Below the pieces are notes generated by a model, which worked only from the letters and a program-made list of their open reading frames with translations, did not search any database and had not been told where the DNA came from. From Ectocarpus siliculosus (lineage: Eukaryota > Sar > Phaeophyceae > Ectocarpales > Ectocarpaceae), in assembly GCA_000310025.1 (NCBI GenBank), contig FN649756.1, positions 215,122 to 279,121 on the forward strand: DNA of 64,000 nt, in the 5' to 3' direction. How positions within the stretch are numbered: the first letter of the stretch is position 1; every line of letters starts with the position of its first letter. This document shows, one piece after another, positions 1-11,100 of this stretch. The translations under genes and the position numbers were made by a program.

Positions 1-44
1 AGCGGCCAATATTTCTATGGCACATTTCGGGAATACGCACTCAC

Positions 45-1296
45 TTCGAACGAGGGTCTCAGAGAGGCCCAGATCACAAAACAGGAAGGCGTCCACCAAT
101 CGCAACCTTTCCTTCTCCGGCACATCGGACGAAGGAACAACAGTCCCTCTTGCCCGATTTCCGGCGTCAGAGCTCCTCGGCTCCGACCCATCCCTAAGCA
201 TAACACAGGGGCATTCCCACTGACCGGCAAGCAACCCCTGAGATAGACAAGTTAAGGCGAGGGTCGCCGAGGAGCCGACATCGCGAGCCAATAACACTGG
301 TGGCTCGAGTCCAAAACACCATCAAAGCCAAACAAGAAACACGTAGTTCACGCTGGGCGATCGAAACACGGTAAATCTCGAAAGGAAAGGAAGCACCGAC
401 TACGCTATCGATCACTAGGACGGGTCACAAACATAGACACCCGTGTGAAACATCCATATGAAGTCGCCAATAGAGTCACCATGGCGTGCTGTTTACACCG
501 TGGCGAGCGGTATGCCCACACGAGTTACAACAGTGATGGGCTCGCGATAGCGCCAGCATGTGCCAGCCGGTATCCCGGCACTCCTGCCGACATCCGCTGG
601 CACTATCCACCGTATGAAACTACGTTGATCTACTTTTTTCTGTGTGTCGCGGTTGAACCGGCCGTACTGAGGGCTCACGGCACTACGGAAGGCCGCCCAT
701 TTTATGCACGGCCTCGTCCCGGGCTCGAAACTCGGCTGTGGAAAAAAGGGATGTGCACGTCTCACCGTTTCCGGACGTTTAACGAGTAGGACCTGCGGGC
801 CCGCCGGTCCGTCGCGTTCAACTACAGACACCGAGAGCGCTTGATCTTTCACCAGCCTGAGCAAGAGACAGCATGGAGACAAGGCGAAAAAATACGCGGT
901 CAAGAGCAGAGACAGAATTCGGCGGACCCCAACCGACGACCACACCGTCACACTGTCGACTTCTCGTTGGAACGAAATGCTCGCGCCCAGTCAACCAGAG
1001 ACCTCAAAAGGTCTAAGAACGCGCCTGCCGTATCATAGAGAACATTGTGGGCATGCACGTGAGCACGCGATGCCGTGTGTCAGGGGTAGCGCGGCAGATT
1101 CAATGCATAAAAGCACGTTCAAACAAGGCAGGAGGCCGAGGTAATGCTCACGTCTTGGCAGCCTTCCGCGGAAAGTCTGTCACGGCCGTTGGTACCACCG
1201 CCATCCCATCCTCCCCAACCTCGCACACAGTGCAACCGCAAGCGCCCAGCTCGCCGTTCTCTCGTGAGACAACGGATGAGGGGGAAGGCCTGGCCG

Positions 1297-1343
<47 letters not shown>

Positions 1344-4300
1344 TTGCCTGCCGCAAAAGCGGTGCCCCTCGTAGAAGATGCCGCGTGTTTGGGTCCTTTG
1401 GATCCTGCGGAGGTAAGCTTCTTGGCGAAGCATGACGTTCTTACGGGGCAGGCAGAGCAGGAGGGATTCTTGACCGTGCAGACGGTTGCGCCTAGCTCCA
1501 TCAAAGCCTGGCAGCATAAGGTACCACAACAATGGCATGCCAACAACGAATGAGATGAGAACAAAACGAAGGGTGTTCACTGCAGTGCGTTCGTCAGCAA
1601 TAATGAGAAATCTTCCCGGAGAGTAACAGGAACACCACTCTGATCCTACTGCGCATCCAAAGGGCTTCAATTACAACGAGGGGGCATGCCCCAGCGCGCG
1701 GGGGGGGGGGGGGGGGGGGAAAACCGGTTTAAACTCCAAACAAAGGGAAAACCAAGGGAACAAAACCCCCAAGCAAGCAATCCAAAGGGGACCCCGGATT
1801 CCTTTACCCCCCAAATGGGCCCCCCTAACAAATCCACCCTTCCCCAATAACCCTGGTCCTTTAAGGCCACCAAGGCAAAAACCCCCCCCGGCCCAACCAA
1901 ACTTTTGGGTCCTAATGGCCGGGCGAAAAAGGGGCGGGCCGGGGGTTCTGCCCCCCCGGGGAAACAAACCCCTTTTGGAATTTTGGGGGCCACCCGGGCT
2001 CCCCAAGCGTNNNNNNNNNNNNNNNNNNNNNNNNNNNNNNNNNNNNNNNNNNNNNNNNNNNNNNNNNNNNNNNNNNNNNNNNNNNNNNNNNNNNNNNNNN
2101 NNNNNNNNNNAAGATGCCGGGTTTTGGGGTCTTTGGGTTCTTGGGGAGGTAAGTTTTTGGGGGAACCAGGACTTTTTTAGGGGGCGGGCAGAGCGGGAGG
2201 GTTTTTTGCCCGGGCAGAGGGTGGCCCCTAGCCCCATAAAACCCGGGCAGCAAAGGGTCCCACAACAAGGCCATCCCAACAAGGAAGGGGAGGAGAACAA
2301 AAGAAGGGGTTTTCACTCCAGGGCTTTGTTCACCAAAAAGGAAAATTTTTCCGGGAGAGAAACGGGAACCCCATTCTGTTCTTATGGGCCTTCCAAGGGG
2401 TTTAAATTAAAAAGGGGGGCCATCCCCCGGCGCGGGGGGGGGGGGGGGGGGGTGAAAGCCGGTCTGAGCATCGAAGCAATGCGATACCGACGGAACGAAA
2501 CCACCAAGCAAGCAATCCAAAGGGGACCTCGGTATCAGTTACAGCACAGAGTGGCCACTCTGACGAAGTCGACCTTGCACGATTATCCTTGTTCTTTGAT
2601 GTCTACTATGCTATAGTCAGCGTCGGCTCAATCGAAGCTTCTGGCTCTTAGTGACGGGCTGAATATGGGCAGGCCGGGTGTTCATGCACCTCGTGGGAAC
2701 TAATCGCTGTTGGTAGTTTGCGGTGCAACCGTGCATCGCAAGCAGTGCCAACTGTTGTTCACACTGGTCGAAGCTGATGACGCAGTTCATGATCAAGGAC
2801 AGACCTGATTGAAATCGCCCGGTCTTCCAGGGTCGACGATGCTGCCGGCAAGATCCCTGGGGCGCGCATTTGACGGTTTCGTGGGGGAACAGAAGGTATT
2901 GTTGTACGGTCGCAGCACCAACCATGGAACAGAATCAAGTTGCGAATGTGGAATACACCTCAGATTGTGCGGCAGGTGCGCGTGTGGACAGATGGTTCAT
3001 GTAGCACGCAAAAAAAAATCTCCGGTGTGCTGACGCTGCTGCCGTGTTCCCTGGGCGCCTTCAGATCCATAGGAGTTGAATTTCACTCCACCGAACCCGA
3101 ACGAAGAGCACATCCAAGTCCGTGTCGGTGCAGTTCACGTCGTCAACCATTGTTTCCCGGGAATGCCTCTCTAACGTTGTTCAGCGTGACAACCTCACCA
3201 GCAAAGCTTGTTGAGGCCTGCATTTTTGGGGTCAGAGGCAATTGCCCGGAGCCTCGCCAGTACCCGGATCACGTTTCCGTCCACCAGCGGTTCGCACTCC
3301 CCGAAGGCGATGGAGGCCACGGCTCCTGCCAGAGGGATGCACGCAACCGACAGCCAGGAGGCACGCGTGGTTACCCAAAGAGTCAGGTTATCCTCCCGTA
3401 TGTTTATTTAGTGTTGGTGAATGTCTCAGCGTGCATGTGGCTCGGTCATGAAAGGGTAAGGCGTGCACAGGCCAAGACGTGATACGACCGCCGGGGTAAC
3501 CAGAACGAATGGGACCCCACAGACAATGCGTCGCCCATGAAATTCACTCTCGGCAACTCCAGACAATTGATTCCACAAGGCCAGTGCTCGAACTTGGGCA
3601 GCGTTTATTCCACCTCCAACAGCGATGACAGAGTCATCGGTGGTTTTTCGTCAGGCGGGGGGTTTCAGGCAGGACACCACTCAAACGCATTACAATACGA
3701 TAAGGCTTGGGTCACGTTCCCGAGGCCCTACGCACCTGCTGTGTACGGCCCGATCCCAGGTAGATCTTTAAGTTCTTTGGCCGTGCCCGGGAGACAGCCG
3801 CTGTGGTCCGACACCACCTTCTTCGCGCCCTCGTGGAGCATCTTGGCTCGACGATAATAGCCCAGCCCTGCCCATGCCTTATTTACCTGCGGTTCACGGC
3901 AGAAGGTGTCACGAACTTCGAAGACTTCGAATCACCGTTGGTATTGCGACATTTTCAGCTTGAGCTGAGTTCACGTGAATCACGACATCAAGCAGGTCCG
4001 CCGGTGTGACCGCAACAGAACCATCACCTGTTCTAGGCTGGCCGCTGCAAGATCGTTCGGTGTCGGGAATAGCGTCATCCACTTGACGTAGTAGTCGATC
4101 ACCGTCTCCACCCTCGTCTGCTGCAACATCACTTCGGACACCCAAGTCCCGTACGCACTCATCTGCAACCGCGAAGAATCACCGGAAAGAAAGACCACGA
4201 ATTACGCGTGACGTGGGCGTCCTCATGAATCCACCAGCGGTGCAGCACAAACAAATAGTCAGGATAGTACATCTGCGTAAGAGATTACAGGTAGCAAATA

Positions 4301-4949
4301 CCACGCGCCAAGAGAGAAAATAGTTGGCAAACCTACGATTCTTCAGGTTTGGTGTGAAATGCGACCGATGGTCGATACCGCGACAAAAATGCTAGAAATC
4401 CCACCCGGAGAGGCATTGCTGCGTACTGTAGATAAACCGACATGGTGATACCAGGCAAAGAAAGCCCTCCACACGTCAACTCGAGATCTTGGTGTTCCCC
4501 CTACAATTGTGCAAACATCGCCAAATGTCTCGCACCGGTATTCTCTTCAGCAGGCTTGGTTGCTCCTCTTCTACTGCTAGCGACAGAACGTCGTTTCCCT
4601 CTTGCTGCCGCTGCTGCTTTAGGCCAAGCTCGGATTCCGATGCAATTCCCGTGCTCCTCCTCTTTCTTGCAACCTCCGTTGGATGCTGTCCCTGCTGTTG
4701 TTGTTTTGGCTTGCTGCCAAAAAAGGCTGTGAGGCGGGGCTGTGCAGGGTTCTCCTCCTTGGCGGATTTAGATGTCTTGCCCTTGCGGCCTGTCGCGGCA
4801 CCTGGTGCTGCAGATGCTGCTGGCGTTGATGTTCTGTAAACGCATGACGTATTCAGGCCCGAGTGGTGGAAAGTGGAGGTACATGCATACCGTGTTAAGA
4901 CTTTCAGCGGGGTTCGTAGGTCGGGCGGCGAAAGCAGTTTCATAACCAT
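45..4949 (-). CDS. mutY: MutY-type adenine-DNA glycosylase, multi-exon, 3' end beyond the window
   Basis: Base-excision-repair enzyme that removes adenine mispaired with 8-oxoguanine. Exons read on the minus strand: 4028-4162 ([10 protein letters not shown], with the catalytic Glu), 3736-3886 (helix-hairpin-helix [10 protein letters not shown]), 3199-3325 (VDGNVIRV, with the catalytic Asp), 2805-2856, 1152-1507 (iron-sulfur loop C-x6-C-x2-C-x5-C, then a serine tract and [10 protein letters not shown]), 766-856 and 45-237 ([10 protein letters not shown], the NUDIX-like 8-oxoG recognition domain). Splice phases agree between these exons. The protein continues past base 45. An N-terminal extension at about 4476-4949 carries a PIP-box-like motif. 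The first catalytic helix and the segment matching LPWR of the family seem to lie on small exons near 4390-4500 but were not resolved, and the start codon is uncertain. The region between 1152 and 2805 is disturbed by an assembly artefact (see the gap entries). Confidence 0.93.
1299..1340. repeat. (CTG)14 microsatellite inside a MutY exon
   Basis: Fourteen perfect CTG units. On the minus strand they are read in the AGC frame and give a run of 13 serines between the iron-sulfur loop and the NUDIX-like domain of the MutY gene. The run sits in a flexible linker, so length variation would probably be tolerated. Confidence 0.95.
1698..2452. other. Assembly gap (N at 2011-2110) with low-quality, falsely duplicated flanks
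   Basis: The 100 N bases are the gap. After the G-run at 1698-1719 the sequence is a degraded copy of the bases that follow the second G-run (from 2453 on), with homopolymers lengthened. Bases 2111-2452 are likewise a degraded copy of 1372-1719, including the iron-sulfur exon of MutY. The two contigs therefore overlap at the G-run. The likely true sequence joins 1-1719 directly to about 2453 onward, with no missing DNA and no second exon. Confidence 0.85.
4719..4742 (-). other. PIP-box-like motif QPRLTAFF in the MutY N-terminal extension
   Basis: The minus-strand reading gives Q-P-R-L-T-A-F-F, matching the PCNA-interaction consensus Q-x-x-(I/L/M)-x-x-aromatic-aromatic. It is followed by GSKPK and a glutamine run. 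It lies in a basic, probably disordered N-terminal region, as PIP boxes often do. Animal MUTYH also binds PCNA. Whether this segment is in the mature protein depends on the unresolved 5' exons. Confidence 0.55.
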
Positions 4950-4959
4950 TTCGGCCGAT

Positions 4960-7900
4960 CCTGATCATCAGGAAATGGCTGTGTAATCATCTAATTTCCT
5001 GACTAACACTCTGCCCTAAGTTCCTGAATGGCAACTGGCGAGGACAAGATTGACGCTGAACGGAAAGACGGCCATCAACGAGATGCCTTGGCGCACTTCG
5101 GCGAACGGCACGTGCCGACTCTCGCGTAGACGAACCGTCATTGTGGGGAGAGTGTTGTATTCGCTACGTGCAACGACATGGAGTATGTAAACAGCAGTGC
5201 ACTGAACAACTGCAACAGGTTGCTTTGTGTCAGGATGAACATCACGACCAAGCCGGCATTCGCGGAGTGTTGCCGTCAGGTCGAAAACTCATCACAGGTA
5301 TGTACCTTCTGTTGTTTTAGCTGGAGAACACGGCAATGTTCTAGGGCACAGGAGGAACTGTGCAGACTAGTATGCATAGCGTCAAGAAAAATCAACAAAT
5401 CAAGCCCACGTATTTGCCGCCTTCCCTCGCTCCACTCGACCCCCCCGGTGTTTGCCATCGGGGTTGGGTTTTCGTCGCTTGGAAGCGATGTTGTAAAACA
5501 AGCGGATCATATCGTGAGCTCGGCAGCCAGGTTACCGCGTTCTTTTTTTCCTTTGTTTTTTTTCTTCGGTAGCCATGAATGGTGGTCGAGTAGATCATGT
5601 TGTGCGGGGTCGAGAACCCTCACTCCGCGCAAGGGGGATGATCGCACCAATTTGTGGTAAATTGGTCAAGCACCCTCGAGGCAGTTACACAGTGCTTACA
5701 ACTGTCTCTGGAAGTGAAAGCACCAGAAAATAAATGAAGTCATACACAGCTGTCATCCGTACGAAAGGAAGTAAGCACAAGATGCCGAACACCCTTAGCA
5801 GGACGCAGCGCGCCCTTCATGTGACTCGAGGAATACCTCACGGCGCTTCGCGCTTGGTGATGTGAGAGCCTGGTCCGGTGAGAACCCGGCGTGTTCCGTC
5901 CCGGCTTTGTAGGGATGCAAGGTCAATGGTCTATTTGTAACGATTACGACATGCACGATTATGAGTCCCCCCCCCCCCCCTCGCTCCACCTCTATGCTCT
6001 CGAAAGGAGATCGATACAATAATCCGAATGTTTTTTTCTCACAGGTGCGCAATTTGCGGCACTCTTCAAGCAGTACCTCACCATCTGGGACTGAAATTCC
6101 AAGCGTAGCCCTACATTTCCACCAATTAGTTTGTGGAAATCAAAATGTTATTGTTGATATGTCACGTGTTTTTCACGCTCAAACATGCTCATCATTCGCA
6201 CATGTGCGCGCGATTCGTAGCGCATTTACGAGTAGGCTCGCCTCTATCGACCGGTGTATTGTACTGCTGCAAATCTCAAAGGACTCACCTTGTCCAGGGG
6301 GGAGGATCACCCCGCCAGGGCAGCCTGCGGCGGGTTTCATCATACCACGACAAAAGGCCTTGCCGCACCATTGTCACCTGGTACCACATTGTCGAAACGA
6401 AGCAGCCAGGCGGTGTCAATATCGAAACATGACAGCGCACGTGCCACTTTTGTCTGTAGAAAGAGTTCGGTCAGACTATGTGGTGGCCGGACCATATGCA
6501 ACGTCCAGTTCAGCAGTACCAGCCTACGTTCAAGCACGGCGAAGATAGAAGCCAACAACAGATAATTCTTCCGCACAAAGGCTCTTCGATTAAATCATTA
6601 AATCCACGTCTCTATCGTGCTGTGGCAAGAAGCCCGGGCGTTGCTTGTATCCTCTGACCTACCACCCCCCGCCCCCTTAATGGCCAGAAAAGCTGTAAAA
6701 GTGTTGAAGGTAACTCGGGGTTATGTCCCTCCACCAAGAATCTCTTACCTACTGAGGGCCTGTTTTAACGTTAAAAAGTTGCACCTAAATTGAGGCCCTG
6801 CAAAAGCTAAGTTTCGGGGGGGTGCCGGGGGCCAAAGACGCTGATTGGTCAACAGGAAAAAACAAGGCTCTTCTCTGCCTGGAAAAGCGGGACTTCGATA
6901 TCGGGTGCAGCAAAAAACAATTGCAATTTGAACTGTTTTTTGCTGAATCGAAGTACCCGAGTTGCACTGCACCCTTTTTACACCCCCGTCGATGAGCTGA
7001 ACTACTGTTGGCGTTACCCTTAACTGGACCGCATGTGACACACTGGCCATGCGGCACCTACAACCTACACGTATCGCCCACTGCCCGCTGCTGGGAATTA
7101 GCTGTATTGCATTGATTTATGTGAGCGTGTCAACTTTTGGCGCCGGTTGGGTTGCTGTGAGGGTGCTTTCCAATAATATGTGCGATGTCAAGAGTCAACG
7201 GCGGGTCGTGTGCAGCGAGACAGTCCAAACAAAAGTAGAGCAAGCCTGAGGATGAGGCTTGGACCGCTGGCACCGCCTGCTGATGCTTAGCTTCGTATGT
7301 GCACTGACATAATTTTTACAGCTCCCGTGTGGTGCACACGGTCTATCGCTCTACCCGGTTGGTCACCGCGTCACCTCGCGGCAGCGATTCCGCCGCATTT
7401 GGGCATTTGGGTGTTGCATTTGGGTGTTGCTGAAGCTCGATGTGGCAAAATTACGTTACAACAACGCAAACGTCCTTTTTGTCCAAAAACCCAATTAGGT
7501 CCATCCAAAATTGGGTCCTCAAGTAGGGAAGTACAACTTTTTACAGGCCCTACTTCGTTTGGAGTACAAGTACACAGTAGTAAAACACCAGCGGTAGAAA
7601 CGGAAAATCTGAGCTTCCGCTGGAAAAGGGGGATTCCTCGTCAGGTGCGGACACATTTACATGTAAAACTGTAGTAACAAACAACCGGGAGGACGTATAG
7701 GTTTCGTAGCGGGACAAAAGGCGTTATCCAGGACAACCGAGGGGTACATCAATGCCCAACACCAGCACCATTGTCAGCACCCTACAGCAGTAATGTGGTA
7801 CCAATCGGACTGAGGGCCGCATTCAACCCATTGGCACTACTGAGGGACCCGCACTCTTCAATGGAGAGGTCAAGAACGATTTTCATTAGAAAGGCAACAA

Positions 7901-8100
7901 CAGCAGCAGCAACAACAACAAGGCACGTCCATATGGCACAGTCCAGTCACGCAGCACCACACACCACACACGCTCACGAGCAGCATCTCCCGCGAGCGCG
8001 CGGATCGATACCTGCAACCTGTTTTTTACGTGCCGCAGTTTGAAATTTGAATTTTGTTCGTAATGCGTACTGCTGAAGTCTCGACTCTCTGGGGCATGTT
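4960..8100. other. Stretch without a confident gene
   Basis: Open frames here are short, overlap on both strands and show no known motif. The stretch holds C-runs and G-runs, an imperfect hairpin at 6887-6959, and whatever 3' exons belong to the gene ending near 8,159. The 5' end and promoter of the MutY gene probably lie in its first few hundred bases, but no clear promoter element was seen. Confidence 0.5.
6887..6959. repeat. Imperfect inverted repeat (hairpin)
   Basis: The left arm (6887-6919) and right arm (6934-6959) are reverse complements apart from a seven-base insertion and single-base differences. They share the core CAGCAAAAAACA and ACTTCGAT. The loop is about 14 bases. It could be a remnant of a small foldback element. 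Confidence 0.6.
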
Positions 8101-8158
8101 CACAGAGGCGGCAGATGAGCGAAGGTTTGATGTCGTTAGCCGGGACAAAACCTCTCAC

Positions 8159-11100
8159 CTCTTCCGCCGTGAAGGCATGATACGTCACTGCTTGGTGTTG
8201 CCTGTAGTCCCGCACGAACGCCGCAGGCAACTCTTCAATATCGTCGAAATATGAAGCGGCTCCAAGAGGTTTGGGAGGAGAGCGCGGCATCATGGGGACC
8301 GTGTAAAACCTCGGCCTTACTGTCGATATCGCCAACGTGCCAAGGCCAGCTCGCAATATTGTCACCAAAGTCAAACCTAGCTCTAGCATATCCTGTGCAT
8401 GGCACAGCAACACCCCAGCAGGCAACACCACGAGCCACCGGCAAACCTACAACTTGTCCAAGGGGGGTGCGCAGACTGGAGATTTCCCTGCTGCTCTGAT
8501 CATACCTGTCCGGGGGTCCGCAGATAATGTTGTCTTTTAATCGGATCGGTCGGCAGATCTTTGCTACGCTTCGGACAAACAGCAAAAGATTCGAGGACAC
8601 TTCAGTAGACTCAGTAGACTCAGCGGTGAATTGAGTCAGATGTGAATGAAGTCTTTGGTACCTACCAAAGATCACACGGTGTACGGTGACCGCTCCCTGA
8701 TTTTCCATTTTTGTTTTTGCATGCAAACCCACGCATTCATGTTACCCTAGACTTGCGTACAGTAGTCCATGTGTACTTCTTTAGACAGGGCCTTTTGCGT
8801 CGTTTCAGGACAATTGTCTTCTCGGACTTTTAGTCTATTCATTTATCCTACCTACTGCTGTAGAGAGAGAAAAGGTGCCCGTAGTTTTCCACATGATGCG
8901 CTGAAAGGATTTTGTACGGATTCTGACCTCTCTACATGCGACAGACTATATATAGATAGCGCCCGCACTTAGGAACTCAAATTGAACCTCGAAAAAATCA
9001 GAAGCTAAAAACTTGACGACCATTTTGAGCCCCGTTAAGAACCCCTACATTAAATAAATCTATCAGCAACCATTTGTAGCCCACAAGAGGAACTAAGAAC
9101 CCCAGCCTCGGCGGCAATCTCTGTATTGTAGGTACAACTAGAATCCACGGGGTTTCCAGATGGTTCTGCTCTCGTTCACGATTGGAGACACAAGGACGAA
9201 AACATTTCCGCTCAGGGGGTCCCCATATCACGTGACCCGCCTTGGCAACGAGGTATTACCGAAGGGAAGAACGGAACGGTTTGGCATCGAAACAGGTGCT
9301 CTATAACGCGTGCACTACAGCGGTATGCGCGAGATAGAAACGCCTCCCCCGCCCCCCCGCCCCATCCACAGGTTGCAGTAGTACTTGTTGAACTTTTTCC
9401 CTTGAAGCGACGTGGTGGATACCCCGTAAATGACATATGCATATAGGCTGCCACAACAGTATGTAGTTCACGTGTAATTCTACAACAAGCAGGTGACGTC
9501 AACGCCCATCCGTGAGCATGCCGATATCAGCACTACTGGGCCACCGCCGGACATGTCTTCTTGGAATTACCTCACCACTAGCACTAGCACCATCACGACG
9601 GAGACCATTACTAACAACGCCCGGTAGTTCCTCCCCCTCTGTCGTCATCCCGGGCAAGGCCTGGTCTCCTTCCACAGGTAAAATACCGACGGTTCTTGCC
9701 TCTGGAGCTGCACAACCGTGGACACTACCACTGCTGTCAAGCCTGTCGGTCGGGCTTGTCTCCTCTTTGTTGCGATTCGTCTTCGTTGTCTCGCAAAGGT
9801 AAGCGACAAACTCTTCGCCGGACAGACGTGGGCGTGGCAGGTGCGAGAAAGATTTCGCACGTCGTCGCTTGGTCGCTATGCCTTTCAACCCTCGGTCTTT
9901 CGCGGTGGTACCCTGTGTGTTTTCGAGATACGTTTCGGGATATGGGGCGGCTGTTGTAAATGGTGCTAGAAGAGACGAGATGGATCTAGTGAACAGGCGA
10001 CACCGTACTTGACGGTGTCGCTTCTTGGCAAAAGATTGACAATACACGCTGTCATGGAGAAGGCGATTGGGCAAAGAAAAAGTTGTCCACCGAGCCAGTG
10101 TAGTGTGCGGTGGGCAACTCGTGTTGTTTATGTCACCAAGCCGATGTGACCCTGTTCTCCTACGTATCGGCACAAGCATATTATACCCCCGTGTGACATC
10201 CTCCAAGCTGCCCTTTGGTCAATCGTGTCCATGGCTTGCGCAAGAGTTCTCACCCTCCGTTTTCGGGGAATGCGCACAACAGCACGTTTCCTGGGTCGGT
10301 TGTCGTCCTCGCGATCTTCGTCCTCACCAACCGGAATCGCTGGAGCCAGCACCGACTTCTTGCCAAGAGCAGCCAGCCTCGCGCTTGTTTCGGCCGCCGA
10401 AAGTGGCTTGGTAGAAGGTCCCGGAGTTGGTGTTGGAGGTCTTTCGCACCAGCCAAGCAACGAGCGAGCTATTTTCCACCTCGCTGCCTGACTAGCTGCT
10501 AGCTGGCTCCCTGTCTTGAAGGCCCGGCGCGTTACGACCCTGAGCGCGGCAAGAACAGAACATTGAGGAACTGAAAACGAGCGCATCCGTGGTTTGACGT
10601 ACCAGGCTCACCACACAACAAGAACTCAAACATGTAGTTTGAACAGAAACACTTTCAATAATAACCACATGTACGTTGTCTCGACATGATGGTGAAGGTT
10701 AGCTAGCGCCTGAACCATGAACGTCCCAGCACAGGGGGCGAAACCAAGACGAAACACAACCGTTCTCCATCGCCTATAAACAAGAAACGGTTGCAAGAGG
10801 AAAACAGCCAATTCTGACCGTGTCCGGAAGCGACCTCTTGTGGGCAAACCCGCCGCCCATGAGACCGAGCCCTCCTCCAGAAATTTTCCGTCGTGCCTCA
10901 TTCCCAGCAACTGGAGGGTCGGATCGCTACGTTCTAGCTCTGATTTGCCGACGGTTTCACAGAAAAAACAAAGAAGGAAAGGAGATAAGACTACGTACCA
11001 TGCTTGGTCATCGCTGTTATCTTCATGTGCTTCAAAGCTAAAGGAGCAAGCTTAACTTATGCTATGTACCCTCAGGAAACCCACACTAAGGTACGCGATA

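Noticed and set aside
2111-2452. Apparent second, damaged copy of the MutY iron-sulfur exon
   Set aside because: It is a low-quality read version of 1372-1719 with stretched homopolymers at a contig end, not a gene duplication.
5961-6548. 195-codon plus-strand frame
   Set aside because: No motif, no splice support, and overlapping frames of similar length on the same strand; it looks like chance.
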